In this document: positions 26,665-36,417 of the stretch, in pieces
Numbering within the stretch: position 1 is the stretch's first letter
Layout of the letters: the number at the start of each line of letters is the position of its first letter
Source: Shewanella sp. KX20019
GTDB taxonomy: Bacteria > Pseudomonadota > Gammaproteobacteria > Enterobacterales > Shewanellaceae
Direction: 5' to 3'
Assembly: GCF_016757755.1 (NCBI RefSeq)
Contig: NZ_CP068437.1
Coordinates: 1,798,001 to 1,862,000 of the forward strand
DNA: 64,000 nt
Program-made: the position numbers and the translations under genes
Notes under the pieces: generated by a model
Databases searched by the model: none
What the model was told of the DNA's origin: nothing
The model's input: the letters and a program-made list of their open reading frames with translations, nothing else

Positions 26665-28374
26665 GTGAGTACAGAAATGGTCGTAGGAACAGGTTCAAGT
26701 GTCGCTGCCAGTGGGCAGTCTGGTGGTGTTCAAGAGGAACACAAACCTGGCGTGATGGGCTCTCTCGGTAATATTGATATGTTACGCCAAGTGACAATGA
26801 TATTGGCGTTGGCTATCTGCTTGGCATTGGCTGTTTTTGTGATGATTTGGGCGCAAGAGCCAGAATATCGCCCTTTGGGGCAAATGAGTACCCAAGAGAT
26901 GGTGCAGGTACTCGATGAACTTGATAAGAATAAAATTAAATACCAGATCCAAGGCGATGTGGTTAAAGTCGCTGAAGACAAATATCAAGAAGTAAAGATG
27001 ATGCTAAGCCGAGCAGGTTTAGATCAAGCGGCTGCAAATGACGACTATTTAAGTAAAGACAGCGGCTTTGGTGTTAGCCAGCGAATGGAACAAGCTCGCC
27101 TTAAACACAGCCAAGAGCAAAACTTGGCAAGAACTATTGAAGAGTTAAAAAGTGTTAGCCGCGCTAAAGTTATCTTAGCGTTACCAAAAGAGAATGTTTT
27201 TGCGCGCAATCGCTCAAAGCCGAGCGCAACAGTGGTCGTCAATGTTAGACGTGGCGGTCTTGGCCAAGAAGCGGTCGATTCGATTGTTGATATTGTGGCC
27301 TCAGCAGTGCATAACTTAGAACCGAATAAAGTCACCGTGACAGACTCAAATGGCCGTCTACTTAACTCTGGTAGTCAAGATGGTGTCTCCGCTATCGCCC
27401 GTCGCGAGCTCGAAATCGTGCAGCAAAAAGAGTCTGAATATCGTAACAAGGTTGAGTCTATTTTGATGCCCATTTTAGGGCCTGAGAATTTCACCTCTCA
27501 AGTTGACGTTAGCATGGACTTTACCGCTGTAGAGCAAACTGCCAAGCGTTATAACCCCGATCTGCCCGCACTCCGTAGTGAGATGGTTGTTGAAAATAAC
27601 TCAAACGGCAGTACGAGTGGTGGTATTCCTGGAGCGTTATCGAACCAGCCGCCAATGGATGCAGATATTCCACAAGAGGTTGGTGCTGAGTCGACAACCC
27701 TTAGCTCTGGCAATAGTCATAAAGAAGCGACCCGAAACTATGAGCTCAATGAAACCATAAGCCATACCCGTCAGCAAGTTGGCACCTTAAGACGCGTGAG
27801 TGTGTCAGTTGCCGTTGATTTCAAGAACGCCCCAGTTGCTGAAGATGGCAGTGTTACCAGAGTGCCTCGTACCGAACAGGAACTGACTAACATTCGCCGC
27901 TTGCTCGAAGGCGCTGTAGGTTTTAATACTCAACGTGGTGACATGATCGAAGTCGTCACTGTGCCGTTTATGGATCAGCTCATTGAAGATGCTCCTGCTC
28001 CTGAAGTTTGGGAGCAACCTTGGTTCTGGCGTGGGGTTAAATTAGGGCTCGGCACGTTAGTTGCGTTAGTTATAGTGATTTTTGTTATCAGCCCGATGCT
28101 GAAACGAATTGTTTACCCTGATAGCACCAAAATGCCTGACGAGCCAAAAGTGGGCGATGAACTTGCCGAGATTGAAGATCAGTATGCTGCCGATACATTA
28201 GGCATGCTCGAGCGGCCCGAAGCTGAATATAGTTATGCTGATGATGGGTCTATTTTAATTCCCGATCTGCATAAAGATGATGACATGATTAAAGCCATCC
28301 GCGCCATTGTCGCGAATGAACCTGAACTATCGACTCAAGTCGTGAAAAATTGGTTACTAGACGATGAAAAATAA
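26665..28374 (+). CDS. fliF: FliF, flagellar MS-ring protein
   Basis: 569 residues. Two membrane segments, about 46-66 (MILALAICLALAVFVMIWA) and about 455-475 (LGLGTLVALVIVIFVISPML), flank the periplasmic YscJ-like ring domains (YRPLGQMSTQEMVQVLDELDKNKIKYQIQG). The C-terminal FliG-binding tail ends in ANEPELSTQVVKNWLLDDEK. GTG start with CAGGT upstream. Overlaps fliG by 11 bases, implying coupled translation. Confidence 0.97.
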   Translation: MSTEMVVGTGSSVAASGQSGGVQEEHKPGVMGSLGNIDMLRQVTMILALAICLALAVFVMIWAQEPEYRPLGQMSTQEMVQVLDELDKNKIKYQIQGDVVKVAEDKYQEVKMMLSRAGLDQAAANDDYLSKDSGFGVSQRMEQARLKHSQEQNLARTIEELKSVSRAKVILALPKENVFARNRSKPSATVVVNVRRGGLGQEAVDSIVDIVASAVHNLEPNKVTVTDSNGRLLNSGSQDGVSAIARRELEIVQQKESEYRNKVESILMPILGPENFTSQVDVSMDFTAVEQTAKRYNPDLPALRSEMVVENNSNGSTSGGIPGALSNQPPMDADIPQEVGAESTTLSSGNSHKEATRNYELNETISHTRQQVGTLRRVSVSVAVDFKNAPVAEDGSVTRVPRTEQELTNIRRLLEGAVGFNTQRGDMIEVVTVPFMDQLIEDAPAPEVWEQPWFWRGVKLGLGTLVALVIVIFVISPMLKRIVYPDSTKMPDEPKVGDELAEIEDQYAADTLGMLERPEAEYSYADDGSILIPDLHKDDDMIKAIRAIVANEPELSTQVVKNWLLDDEK

Positions 28375-29419
28375 TGTTAGCCCAGAGGTGCAAGCAGTTG
28401 CACCTGCTGCCGGCTTTAAAGTTGAAGATCTGACCGGTATTGAAAAAACCGCTATTTTGCTGTTAAGTTTAAGCGAAAGTGATGCCGCCTCTATCTTGAA
28501 GCACCTTGAGCCGAAGCAGGTACAAAAGGTGGGCATGGCCATGGCTGCGATGCAAGACTTTGGTCAAGATAAGGTCATCGGCGTACATAAAGTATTTTTA
28601 GATGAGATCCAAAAGTACTCCTCTATCGGCTTTAACAGTGAAGAGTTTGTTCGCAAGGCGCTAACCGCGGCGTTGGGTGAAGACAAAGCTGGTAATCTTA
28701 TCGAACAGATTATTATGGGCAGCGGAGCTAAGGGGCTAGATTCTCTTAAGTGGATGGACGCGCGTCAAGTGGCGACCATTATCCAAAACGAGCATCCACA
28801 AATTCAAACCATTGTGTTGTCTTATCTTGAGCCCGACCAAGCGGCAGAGATCTTTGCCCAGTTCCCAGAGAATACTCGTTTGGACTTGATGATGCGAATT
28901 GCCAACCTTGAAGAGGTGCAACCTGCAGCGCTGCAAGAGCTTAACGATATCATGGAGAAACAGTTTGCCGGCCAAGGTGGCGCGCAAGCCGCTAAGATGG
29001 GTGGTCTTAAAGCTGCCGCTAATATCATGAACTACCTCGATACTGGCGTTGAAAGTCACCTGATGGAAACCATGCGCGAATCTGACGAAGAGATGGCGCA
29101 GCAGATCCAAGATCTAATGTTTGTCTTCGAAAACCTCAGTGATGTTGATGATATGGGTATTCAGGTACTTCTGAGAGAAGTTCAGCAAGATGTGTTGATG
29201 AAGGCGCTAAAAGGTGCTGACGATCAACTCAAAGAAAAGTTATTGAGCAATATGTCTAAACGCGCCGCTGAACTACTACGTGATGATTTAGAGGCAATGG
29301 GCCCCATTAGAATTAGTGAAGTGGAAGTGGCTCAAAAAGAGATCCTCTCTATTGCCCGTCGCCTTAGTGAAAGTGGTGAGTTGATGCTCGGCGGTGGTAG
29401 CGGTGAAGAGTTCTTATAA
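28364..29419 (+). CDS. fliG: FliG, flagellar motor switch protein
   Basis: 351 residues. N-terminal FliF-binding region (LTGIEKTAILLLSLSESDAASILKHL), middle domain with EHPQIQTIVLSYLEPDQAAEI, and C-terminal torque domain with the charged stretch QDVLMKALKGADDQLKEKLLSNMSKRAAELLRDDLEAMGPIRISEVE. It is the rotor part that contacts stators. Stop and fliH start overlap (TAATG). Confidence 0.97.
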   Translation: MKNNVSPEVQAVAPAAGFKVEDLTGIEKTAILLLSLSESDAASILKHLEPKQVQKVGMAMAAMQDFGQDKVIGVHKVFLDEIQKYSSIGFNSEEFVRKALTAALGEDKAGNLIEQIIMGSGAKGLDSLKWMDARQVATIIQNEHPQIQTIVLSYLEPDQAAEIFAQFPENTRLDLMMRIANLEEVQPAALQELNDIMEKQFAGQGGAQAAKMGGLKAAANIMNYLDTGVESHLMETMRESDEEMAQQIQDLMFVFENLSDVDDMGIQVLLREVQQDVLMKALKGADDQLKEKLLSNMSKRAAELLRDDLEAMGPIRISEVEVAQKEILSIARRLSESGELMLGGGSGEEFL

Positions 29420-30378
29420 TGGCTGATGCAAAAGAGCCCAAAGGGGTAACGGTAAATACCACTGATGAATTTGGTCATTGGGAACTTCCCGATATTACCG
29501 AAGAGGTTGATAGCTCTTCGCTGAATATGTTTGGCCGTCATGGCTTGCATGTTGAGGTTGAAGATGAGAATGAAGCGGAGGCTATTTTACCGCCGACGCT
29601 GACAGAGATTGAAGATATCCGCGCTCATGCTGAGCAAGAAGGTTTTGTACAGGGGCAAGAGAGTGGCCATGCCGAAGGGCTGGAAAAAGGTCGTTTGCAG
29701 GGGCTGGAACAAGGCCATACAGAAGGCTTTGAGCAGGGAAAAGAACAAGGGGTTGAAGCGGGACTACAAGCATCCGCTGAGATGCTGCAACGCTTCGAAA
29801 CACTGCTGAGTCAATTTGAGCAACCGTTGAGTATCTTAGATACTGAAATTGAAAAAGAGCTTTTGTCGACAGCAATGAGTCTGGCCAAAGCCGTGATTGG
29901 GCATGAGCTTAAGACCCACCCAGAACATATTCTAAGCGCCCTGCGTCAAGGTGTTGACTCTCTACCGATTAAAGAACAAAAAGTGAATGTTAGACTGTCA
30001 CCAGACGACGAATCGTTAGTTAGCAGTTTATACACAGCCGCCCAATTGGAGCGTAATCGCTGGGATATTGAAGCCGACCCAAGCTTGTCGGCTGGTGATT
30101 GCATCATCAATAGTGGCCGCAGCCATATTGATATGACCGTAGATACCCGTATCCAACATGTCTTTTTTGAGTTGGAAAAAAGCCAGCAAGATCTGCTGCA
30201 GCTCAAAGAGCAGCAAGAAGAGGCGCTACTCAATCAACGTGAAAGCAATCAACGCCAGAACAATCAATCTACAGCAGCTGAAGAAGCTACTGCTAATGCC
30301 GCCGCGGTAGAACCCTCACCAGTAGAGCCTCCAATAACCGAAGGTGAACATGCCGACACGCCAACACCGACTGCGTAG
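29419..30378 (+). CDS. fliH: FliH, negative regulator of the export ATPase FliI
   Basis: 319 residues. Its centre carries a glycine-repeat helix typical of FliH (about 75-115: GFVQGQESGHAEGLEKGRLQ and so on, GxxxG-type spacing), then the conserved C-terminal domain (LSTAMSLAKAVIGHELKTHPEHILSALRQGVDSLP, DCIINSGRSHIDMTVDTRIQ). A Gln/Glu/Pro-rich tail (about 265-319) extends beyond the conserved part. It holds FliI at the export gate. The last 29 bases overlap fliI. Confidence 0.95.
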   Translation: MADAKEPKGVTVNTTDEFGHWELPDITEEVDSSSLNMFGRHGLHVEVEDENEAEAILPPTLTEIEDIRAHAEQEGFVQGQESGHAEGLEKGRLQGLEQGHTEGFEQGKEQGVEAGLQASAEMLQRFETLLSQFEQPLSILDTEIEKELLSTAMSLAKAVIGHELKTHPEHILSALRQGVDSLPIKEQKVNVRLSPDDESLVSSLYTAAQLERNRWDIEADPSLSAGDCIINSGRSHIDMTVDTRIQHVFFELEKSQQDLLQLKEQQEEALLNQRESNQRQNNQSTAAEEATANAAAVEPSPVEPPITEGEHADTPTPTA

Positions 30379-31690
30379 CAAACTGGCGCAGCACCATGAA
30401 AAGGTAAACCCTTTTATTGCAGAAGCCAGCGGGCAATTAGTGCGCGTGGTGGGCCTTACGCTCGAAGCTACAGGTTGTCGAGCCTCGGTTGGTAGTCTTT
30501 GCTCCATCGAAACCATGTCAGGTGATCTCGTTGCCGAGGTGATAGGTTTTGATGATGAACTACTTTACTTAATGCCAATCGAAGAGTTAAACGGTGTATT
30601 GCCTGGCGCTAAAGTGACGCCACTGGGGCAGCAGTCCGGACTGAGTGTTGGTTTAGCATTGTTAGGCCGAGTACTCGATGGTAGCGGCCTGCCAATAGAT
30701 GGCTTAGGTAATCTACAGACAGATCAAAAAGCGCCCACCCATACAACCGCAATTAACCCCCTAGCGAGGCGTGCGATAAGCGAACCGCTAGATGTTGGTG
30801 TGCGCGCAATTAACGCGATGTTGACTGTTGGCAAAGGGCAGCGAATGGGCTTATTCGCAGGCTCTGGTGTCGGTAAGAGTGTGCTGTTGGGCATGATGAC
30901 TCGCGGCACTACCGCTGACATTATTGTGGTGGGGTTAGTCGGTGAACGTGGCCGAGAAGTTAAAGAGTTTATTGAAGAGATTCTAGGCCCTGAAGGACGA
31001 GCGCGCTCGGTTGTCGTGGCAGCGCCAGCAGATACTTCGCCATTGATGCGACTTCGTGCTTGTGAAACCTCGACTCGAATTGCCGAGTACTTTCGTGACA
31101 TGGGCTATAGCGTACTATTACTTATGGATAGCTTAACCCGTTACGCACAAGCGCAGCGAGAGATAGCCTTGGCTGTGGGTGAACCGCCAGCCACTAAAGG
31201 TTATCCGCCTTCAGTATTCGCTAAACTACCGAAACTTGTGGAACGCGCCGGCAACGGTGGCGGCAAGCAGGGCTCTATTACCGCATTTTACACCGTGCTG
31301 ACAGAGGGTGATGATCTACAAGATCCTATCGCCGATGCATCGCGGGCAATTCTTGATGGCCATATTGTATTATCACGATCACTAGCGGATTCTGGGCACT
31401 ACCCGGCGATTGATATTGAAGCATCGATTAGCCGTGTCGCGCCGATGGTGATTAGCTCTGAGCATTTAGAAGCTATGCGCCGCGTCAAGCAAGTCTACTC
31501 GCTTTATCAACAGAATAAAGATCTGATTTCGATCGGGGCTTATACCCAAGGAAGCGATCCTAAAGTCGATAATGCTATCCGCTTACAACCTGCCATGAAT
31601 GCGTTTTTACGACAAACGATGAAAGACGCCATTACCTTCGACAGTAGTGCGTTAATGTTGAGCCAATTAGGCGCGCAATGTCATGCTTAG
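30350..31690 (+). CDS. fliI: FliI, flagellum-specific export ATPase
   Basis: 446 residues from ATG 30350; an in-frame GTG at 30344 is possible, but AAGGTGA is better placed for the ATG. Walker A GSGVGKS (about 171-177), VVGLVGERGREVKEFIEE, Walker B SVLLLMDSLTRYAQAQREIALAVGEPP. F1-ATPase beta-like protein that energises and prepares export substrates with FliH and FliJ. The gene starts inside the fliH end. Confidence 0.96.
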   Translation: MPTRQHRLRSKLAQHHEKVNPFIAEASGQLVRVVGLTLEATGCRASVGSLCSIETMSGDLVAEVIGFDDELLYLMPIEELNGVLPGAKVTPLGQQSGLSVGLALLGRVLDGSGLPIDGLGNLQTDQKAPTHTTAINPLARRAISEPLDVGVRAINAMLTVGKGQRMGLFAGSGVGKSVLLGMMTRGTTADIIVVGLVGERGREVKEFIEEILGPEGRARSVVVAAPADTSPLMRLRACETSTRIAEYFRDMGYSVLLLMDSLTRYAQAQREIALAVGEPPATKGYPPSVFAKLPKLVERAGNGGGKQGSITAFYTVLTEGDDLQDPIADASRAILDGHIVLSRSLADSGHYPAIDIEASISRVAPMVISSEHLEAMRRVKQVYSLYQQNKDLISIGAYTQGSDPKVDNAIRLQPAMNAFLRQTMKDAITFDSSALMLSQLGAQCHA

Positions 31691-31711
31691 CGCTGAAGAG
31701 TAAACTGTAAA

Positions 31712-32158
31712 ATGGCTAAGACAGATCCACTCATTACCGTACTTAAACTCTCCAAAGATGCGGAAGAGCAGGCATCGCTGCAACTGCGTAGTGCTCAATT
31801 AGAACTGCAGCGTAGGCAAGCGCAATTAAAAGCGTTGCAGGACTATCGTTTGGATTACATGAAGCAGATGGAGCAGCAGCAGGGTCAACAAATTAGCGCC
31901 AGCTACTACCATCAGTTTCACCAGTTTGTGCGCCAAATTGATAACGCGATTGTGCAGCAAGTTAACACGGTTCAGGAAGCGCTGACTCAACAGCAACACC
32001 GACAAACCCATTGGCAAGAGAAGCAACAAAAGCGTAAGGCTGTAGAGTTACTGCTGGCTAAGAAAGCTGAAGCAGCTCAACTTGCAGAGCAACGTAAAGA
32101 GCAAAAAATGGTCGATGAGTTTGCATCGCAACAGTTTTACCGAAAATCCCGCCGATAG
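31712..32158 (+). CDS. fliJ: FliJ, export chaperone-escort coiled-coil protein
   Basis: 148 residues, almost wholly coiled coil and Gln/Lys-rich (about 15-140), the family's only strong feature together with its place after fliI. FliJ sits as a stalk in the FliI hexamer. AGAGTAAACTGTAAA precedes the ATG, so the ribosome site is weak. Last gene of fliEFGHIJ. Confidence 0.92.
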   Translation: MAKTDPLITVLKLSKDAEEQASLQLRSAQLELQRRQAQLKALQDYRLDYMKQMEQQQGQQISASYYHQFHQFVRQIDNAIVQQVNTVQEALTQQQHRQTHWQEKQQKRKAVELLLAKKAEAAQLAEQRKEQKMVDEFASQQFYRKSRR

Positions 32159-32177
32159 CTTTTCTCTGTCACATTTC

Positions 32178-32194
32178 TTGGCATCATAATTGCT
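32178..32194 (+). promoter_or_regulatory. Sigma54 promoter before fliK
   Basis: TTGGCATCATAATTGCT has GG at 32180-32181 and GC at 32192-32193, with a good TTGC -12 box. A weaker FliA-like pair follows (TATAGGTG at 32204-32211, 11 bases, GCCGATAT at 32223-32230), so fliK could have two promoters. Confidence 0.8.
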
Positions 32195-32319
32195 ATGAAT
32201 GGTTATAGGTGTCAGCTATCAAGCCGATATTTTGACGCCCAATACCGGACCAATACCAGGCTAATACCAAATATTGATAGCCATTTAGTGCTTGTTAAGG
32301 CAACGCTGACGGAGAAGTT

Positions 32320-33942
32320 ATGCAGCAGATGACCAATGTTTTACTCAGTAATGCTGATGCCACAAAAAAGTCGACGGCTAACAGCAAGCCAGAAGCGACT
32401 GCTGGCGGTGACAATTTCTCTGCTGCCTTAGAAAAAGCCCGCATAAGCGATGCAGCGATAAAAACTGAGCAAACGAATAACCAGGCTATTAAGCAAGGTA
32501 ACAAGCAGAGCAGTGCCGAAACAACAGCAAACGATTTTAATACTCAAAACACCACAGTTGCACAGTCAAGCGGCAAGACCGGAACTGGAGATGCTAAAGA
32601 GTCAGACAACAGCGACGATGTTAGCCAAGTCCTAGCACAGATCAATCTGGCTAATAACTTCCCTATTTATGCAGAGAGTGGAGCTACAATTGCCGCTGAC
32701 GGCGAAAGCTTGCCGTCAGACGATGAAATGGCTTTAGAGCAAACTGATGAACTGCTGGTTAAAGAGGGCGAGTTATCGACCGCTGCCGCCAACACTGAGT
32801 TGTCTGATGAAATATTACAAGCGTTAAGCCTTCAAAGTGGCTTATCGGAACAAGCTCTGCGCGATATGCCAGCAGATGAACTCAAGAGCCTGTTAGCAAA
32901 AAGCCAAATACTGGATGCTGATAGTGATGGTGAGCTACTTACTCAGTATGCAGTAACATCGACCTCACAGTCAGTAACATCAACCGATGCAGCCAAAGCA
33001 CAGGCGGCCAGCGTTGAGTCATTAGCAACAACCAATGCAGCTAGGGCACAGACGGTCAGTGCTGAGTCATTAGTAACAACCAATGCAGCAGCGTTAAATA
33101 GCGGCGCAGCTGACTCAAAACAGCTCAATGCTACTCAGACGGGGGCTGAACAGGCTGATTTAGATAATAAAGTTGTTAGCCGTGATATTTTAGGCAAGGA
33201 AGCGGCCATGCAAGCTGTCACCTCTCAAGCTAAAGCAAACGACATAGAAAACGGCGCTAGTGCGACTAAATCTGCCGCAGCTAATGCTAACCAGATGGCT
33301 GCAGAACAGTTAAAAGGCGCAGAGCTTTCAGTTCGGTTAACGCCAATTAAGATGGGGCTAGAAGCCAATTTAGCCAGTGGCAATGAAGAGTTATCGACAC
33401 AAGATATTAAAACTGTTTCAGGTCTACAAGCCCACAATTTACATGTTCAGCAAAGTTTGCCCCGTGCGGAGCCGCAGCAAATACAACTTTCACTCAAGCA
33501 ACATGCCGAGCAAACTACGCAGATGCAGGAGATGATCCAGCGATTCTCTCCGGTGATGAAACAGCAGTTAATGACCATGGTAAGTCAAGGTGTTCAACAT
33601 GCTGAAATTCGCTTAGATCCGGCTGAACTCGGCAGTATGGTCGTACGTATTCAGGTGCAAGGCGATTCCACACAAGTTCAGTTTCAAGTATCACAACATC
33701 AAACTCGCGATCTAGTTGAGCAAGCAATGCCAAGGTTACGCGAAATGCTGGCTGAGCAGGGGATGCAATTAACCGATGGTCAAGTGTCCCAAGGCAACGG
33801 TGGCAATGAACAGTCTTTTAACGGTGATGGAGACGGCCAGGGCCGAAGTCACGCAGAAATGGATGAAATTTCAGCAGAAGAGCTGGTTGCTGGCGCAAAT
33901 GTGGCAACAAGTAGCGCTTCAGGTATAGATTATTATGCATAA
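32320..33942 (+). CDS. fliK: FliK, hook-length control protein
   Basis: 540 residues. The N-terminal three quarters are low-complexity, Ala/Gln/Ser/Thr-rich ruler sequence. Residues about 410-490 are the conserved Flg_hook domain (PVMKQQLMTMVSQGVQHAEIRLDPAELGSMVVRIQVQGDSTQVQFQVSQHQTRDLVEQAMPRLREMLAEQG). It measures hook length and triggers the FlhB specificity switch. A 51-base direct repeat near 33000-33090 duplicates a 17-residue segment (SLATTNAARAQ / SLVTTNAAALN), so ruler length may vary. Ribosome site GGAGAAG. Confidence 0.94.
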   Translation: MQQMTNVLLSNADATKKSTANSKPEATAGGDNFSAALEKARISDAAIKTEQTNNQAIKQGNKQSSAETTANDFNTQNTTVAQSSGKTGTGDAKESDNSDDVSQVLAQINLANNFPIYAESGATIAADGESLPSDDEMALEQTDELLVKEGELSTAAANTELSDEILQALSLQSGLSEQALRDMPADELKSLLAKSQILDADSDGELLTQYAVTSTSQSVTSTDAAKAQAASVESLATTNAARAQTVSAESLVTTNAAALNSGAADSKQLNATQTGAEQADLDNKVVSRDILGKEAAMQAVTSQAKANDIENGASATKSAAANANQMAAEQLKGAELSVRLTPIKMGLEANLASGNEELSTQDIKTVSGLQAHNLHVQQSLPRAEPQQIQLSLKQHAEQTTQMQEMIQRFSPVMKQQLMTMVSQGVQHAEIRLDPAELGSMVVRIQVQGDSTQVQFQVSQHQTRDLVEQAMPRLREMLAEQGMQLTDGQVSQGNGGNEQSFNGDGDGQGRSHAEMDEISAEELVAGANVATSSASGIDYYA

Positions 33943-34037
33943 GCAGGTAACCTATACCACTATAAGTAATTTTGGCTTAATTGGTTACTCATTAGCCTGT
34001 TAAGCAAGAGCATTGAAGCTCCAGTTAGGGAAAGCAG

Positions 34038-34556
34038 ATGGCAGAAGAACAATCATTGGAGCTCGAGGTCAGCAACGAGCCAAAGAGTAAAAAAAAGTTA
34101 ATCATGTTTGGCGCTATTGCGGCCGTGCTCATCACCATTATCGTTGTGACGTTATGGATGGTATTCAGTGGTGATGCAGCCTCTGATCAGGGAGCCGATG
34201 GTCAATCTACGGTTGCGACAGAGACTGTAAACCAGGGAGAAGCCTTTTACGCTGCTATGCCGCGACCTTTTCTGTTTAACTTGCCCGGTAATGGCCGCAC
34301 TCGACTTGTAGAAATCAAAGTGCAGCTAATGGTGCGCGGCAAGAACGATGACATATTGATTAAAAAGCACATTCCACTGATTGAAGATGCGCTATTGACC
34401 ACATTTAGTGGCTCTGATGTACAAAAACTCAGCACCCAAGCAGGCAAGGATGAGGTGCGCCTTTTAGCGCTGCTCAATGTGCAAAACACCTTACAGCCCA
34501 TTATTGGCCGTAAAGTGGTTGAGAAAGTATTATTTACCGGCTTTGTGATGCAGTAA
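34038..34556 (+). CDS. fliL: FliL, basal-body membrane protein
   Basis: 172 residues. One membrane segment (about 22-42, LIMFGAIAAVLITIIVVTLWMVF) and a periplasmic FliL domain (FYAAMPRPFLFNLPGNGRTRLVEIKVQLMVRGKND) ending in VVEKVLFTGFVMQ. It surrounds or supports stators. It begins 95 bases after fliK and leads the fliLMNOPQR-flhB run. Confidence 0.95.
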   Translation: MAEEQSLELEVSNEPKSKKKLIMFGAIAAVLITIIVVTLWMVFSGDAASDQGADGQSTVATETVNQGEAFYAAMPRPFLFNLPGNGRTRLVEIKVQLMVRGKNDDILIKKHIPLIEDALLTTFSGSDVQKLSTQAGKDEVRLLALLNVQNTLQPIIGRKVVEKVLFTGFVMQ

Positions 34557-34609
34557 GTTTGCACGGCTTTTTGTAAACCAAACGTTTTTATATAGGCAAA
34601 GGCAATATC

Positions 34610-35638
34610 GTGAGTGATTTATTAAGCCAAGACGAAATTGATGCGCTACTACACGGTGTAGATGACGTTGAAGAGGATATGATCGAAGATGGCGAACTTG
34701 ACGCCCGCTCTTATGATTTCTCTTCCCAAGACCGTATTGTGCGTGGCCGAATGCCGACGCTTGAAATTGTTAACGAACGTTTTGCTCGTCACTTGCGTAT
34801 TAGCATGTTTAACATGATGCGCCGAGCGGCAGAAGTGTCGATCAATGGCGTACAGATGCTCAAGTTTGGCGAGTACGTTCATACCTTGTTCGTCCCAACC
34901 AGTTTGAACATGGTGCGCTTTAGTCCTTTAAAAGGCACGGCGCTTATTACCATGGAAGCGAGGCTGGTGTTTATCTTGGTCGATAACTTTTTTGGTGGTG
35001 ATGGACGTTTCCACGCCAAAATTGAAGGCCGAGAATTTACCCCTACAGAGCGCCGTATTGTTCAGCTTCTTCTGAAAATCATTTTTGAAGATTATAAAGA
35101 AGCATGGGCACCGGTGATGGAGGTTGAGTTTGATTACCTTGACTCTGAAGTTAACCCAGCGATGGCAAACATTGTTAGCCCGACCGAAGTGGTGGTGGTG
35201 AGTTCATTCCATATCGAGGTTGATGGTGGCGGCGGTGATTTCCATATTACCATGCCGTATTCGATGATCGAGCCTATCCGCGAGTTACTCGATGCGGGTG
35301 TACAAAGTGATACCCAAGATACAGATATGCGTTGGTCGCAGGCGTTACGAGACGAGATCATGGATGTCGATGTCGGTATTGATGCCACAGTCGTTGAACA
35401 TAAACTGACTTTGCGTGAAGTGCTGGAGTTTAAAGCGGGCGATGTTATTCCGGTTGAACTACCTGAACATATTATTTTGAAAGTAGAAGATCTTCCCACT
35501 TATCGTTGTAAGATGGGTAAAACAAAAGAGAATCTTGCATTAAAGATTTGCGAACAAATTCCTCGACCAGAGACGGTTAAGTCAGAGTTGCAGTTGGTTA
35601 CGCTTAAAGGCAAGCCACGCGAACGTTCTGAGATATAA
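34610..35638 (+). CDS. fliM: FliM, flagellar motor switch protein
   Basis: 342 residues. The N-terminal CheY-binding peptide (MSDLLSQDEIDALLHGV) is intact, followed by the CheC-like middle domain (LEIVNERFARHLRISMFNMMRRAAEVSINGVQ) and the SpoA C-terminal domain (VELPEHIILKVEDLPTYRCKMGKTKENLALKI). GTG start. Together with FliG and FliN it forms the C-ring and receives phosphorylated CheY encoded near 45 kb. Confidence 0.97.
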   Translation: MSDLLSQDEIDALLHGVDDVEEDMIEDGELDARSYDFSSQDRIVRGRMPTLEIVNERFARHLRISMFNMMRRAAEVSINGVQMLKFGEYVHTLFVPTSLNMVRFSPLKGTALITMEARLVFILVDNFFGGDGRFHAKIEGREFTPTERRIVQLLLKIIFEDYKEAWAPVMEVEFDYLDSEVNPAMANIVSPTEVVVVSSFHIEVDGGGGDFHITMPYSMIEPIRELLDAGVQSDTQDTDMRWSQALRDEIMDVDVGIDATVVEHKLTLREVLEFKAGDVIPVELPEHIILKVEDLPTYRCKMGKTKENLALKICEQIPRPETVKSELQLVTLKGKPRERSEI

Positions 35639-35650
35639 GGTGATAAGTTA

Positions 35651-36031
35651 ATGAGTACAGATACAGGTGATGATTGGGCTGCAGCAATGGCTGAGCAAGC
35701 AATTGAAGAAGCACAAGCGGTAGAACTCGATGAGTTTAGTAGCGACCCTTCTCAGTTCAGCGAAGCGGAAGCGTCAAAACTGGATGCGATAATGGATATT
35801 CCGGTGACCATCTCGATGGAAGTGGGCCGTAGTTTTATCAATATTCGTAACTTACTGCAGTTGAATCAAGGCTCTGTGGTTGAGTTAGATCGCGTTGCAG
35901 GCGAACCCTTAGATGTTATGGTCAATGGCACCTTAATCGCCCATGGTGAAGTGGTGGTGGTTAACGACAAATTTGGTATTCGTTTAACCGACGTTATCAG
36001 TCAAACTGAGCGGATTAAAAAGCTTAAATAA
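35651..36031 (+). CDS. fliN: FliN, flagellar motor switch protein
   Basis: 126 residues. Acidic N-terminal tail (EEAQAVELDEFSSDPSQ) and SpoA domain (MDIPVTISMEVGRSFINIRNLLQLNQGSVVELDRVAGEPLDVMVNGTLIAHGEVVVVNDKFGIRLTDVIS). C-ring component that also docks FliH. Twelve bases separate it from fliM and eleven from fliO. Confidence 0.97.
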   Translation: MSTDTGDDWAAAMAEQAIEEAQAVELDEFSSDPSQFSEAEASKLDAIMDIPVTISMEVGRSFINIRNLLQLNQGSVVELDRVAGEPLDVMVNGTLIAHGEVVVVNDKFGIRLTDVISQTERIKKLK

Positions 36032-36042
36032 AAGGATTAGCA

Positions 36043-36417
36043 ATGAGTTTTCAGCTTGTATTAGCTAGTCTTGGTACTGTTGTTGCCACTGCAGAAAAGT
36101 CGGCGGCGCCATCAAGTATTGCCACTCTCGCCAGTATGGTCGGAGGGCTAATCGTCGTATTGTTGCTCATTTTTGCCTTAGCTTATATGGTGAAACGACT
36201 CAATTTAGTGCCAAGCAGTCAAGGGGTGCTAAAAACACTCGCCGTAACCCCACTCGGGCAAAAAGAAAAGTTGGTATTAGTCGAAGTCGACGGCCAGCAA
36301 TACTTACTTGGCGTTACCCCGCATCAAGTCAATGTGGTCGATAAACTCACCACTCCGGTACAAATATCTACAGACTCTTTTGCGAGTCGTTTACGTCAAG
36401 CGAAGACGTCACAATGA
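36043..36417 (+). CDS. fliO: FliO, export-gate assembly protein
   Basis: 124 residues. One strong membrane segment (about 28-48, LASMVGGLIVVLLLIFALAYMV) and a short cytoplasmic domain (VKRLNLVPSSQGVLKTLAVTPLGQKEKLVLVEVDGQQYLLGVTPHQVNVV). FliO helps FliP form its ring. The ATG of fliP overlaps the fliO stop (ATGA). Confidence 0.93.
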   Translation: MSFQLVLASLGTVVATAEKSAAPSSIATLASMVGGLIVVLLLIFALAYMVKRLNLVPSSQGVLKTLAVTPLGQKEKLVLVEVDGQQYLLGVTPHQVNVVDKLTTPVQISTDSFASRLRQAKTSQ

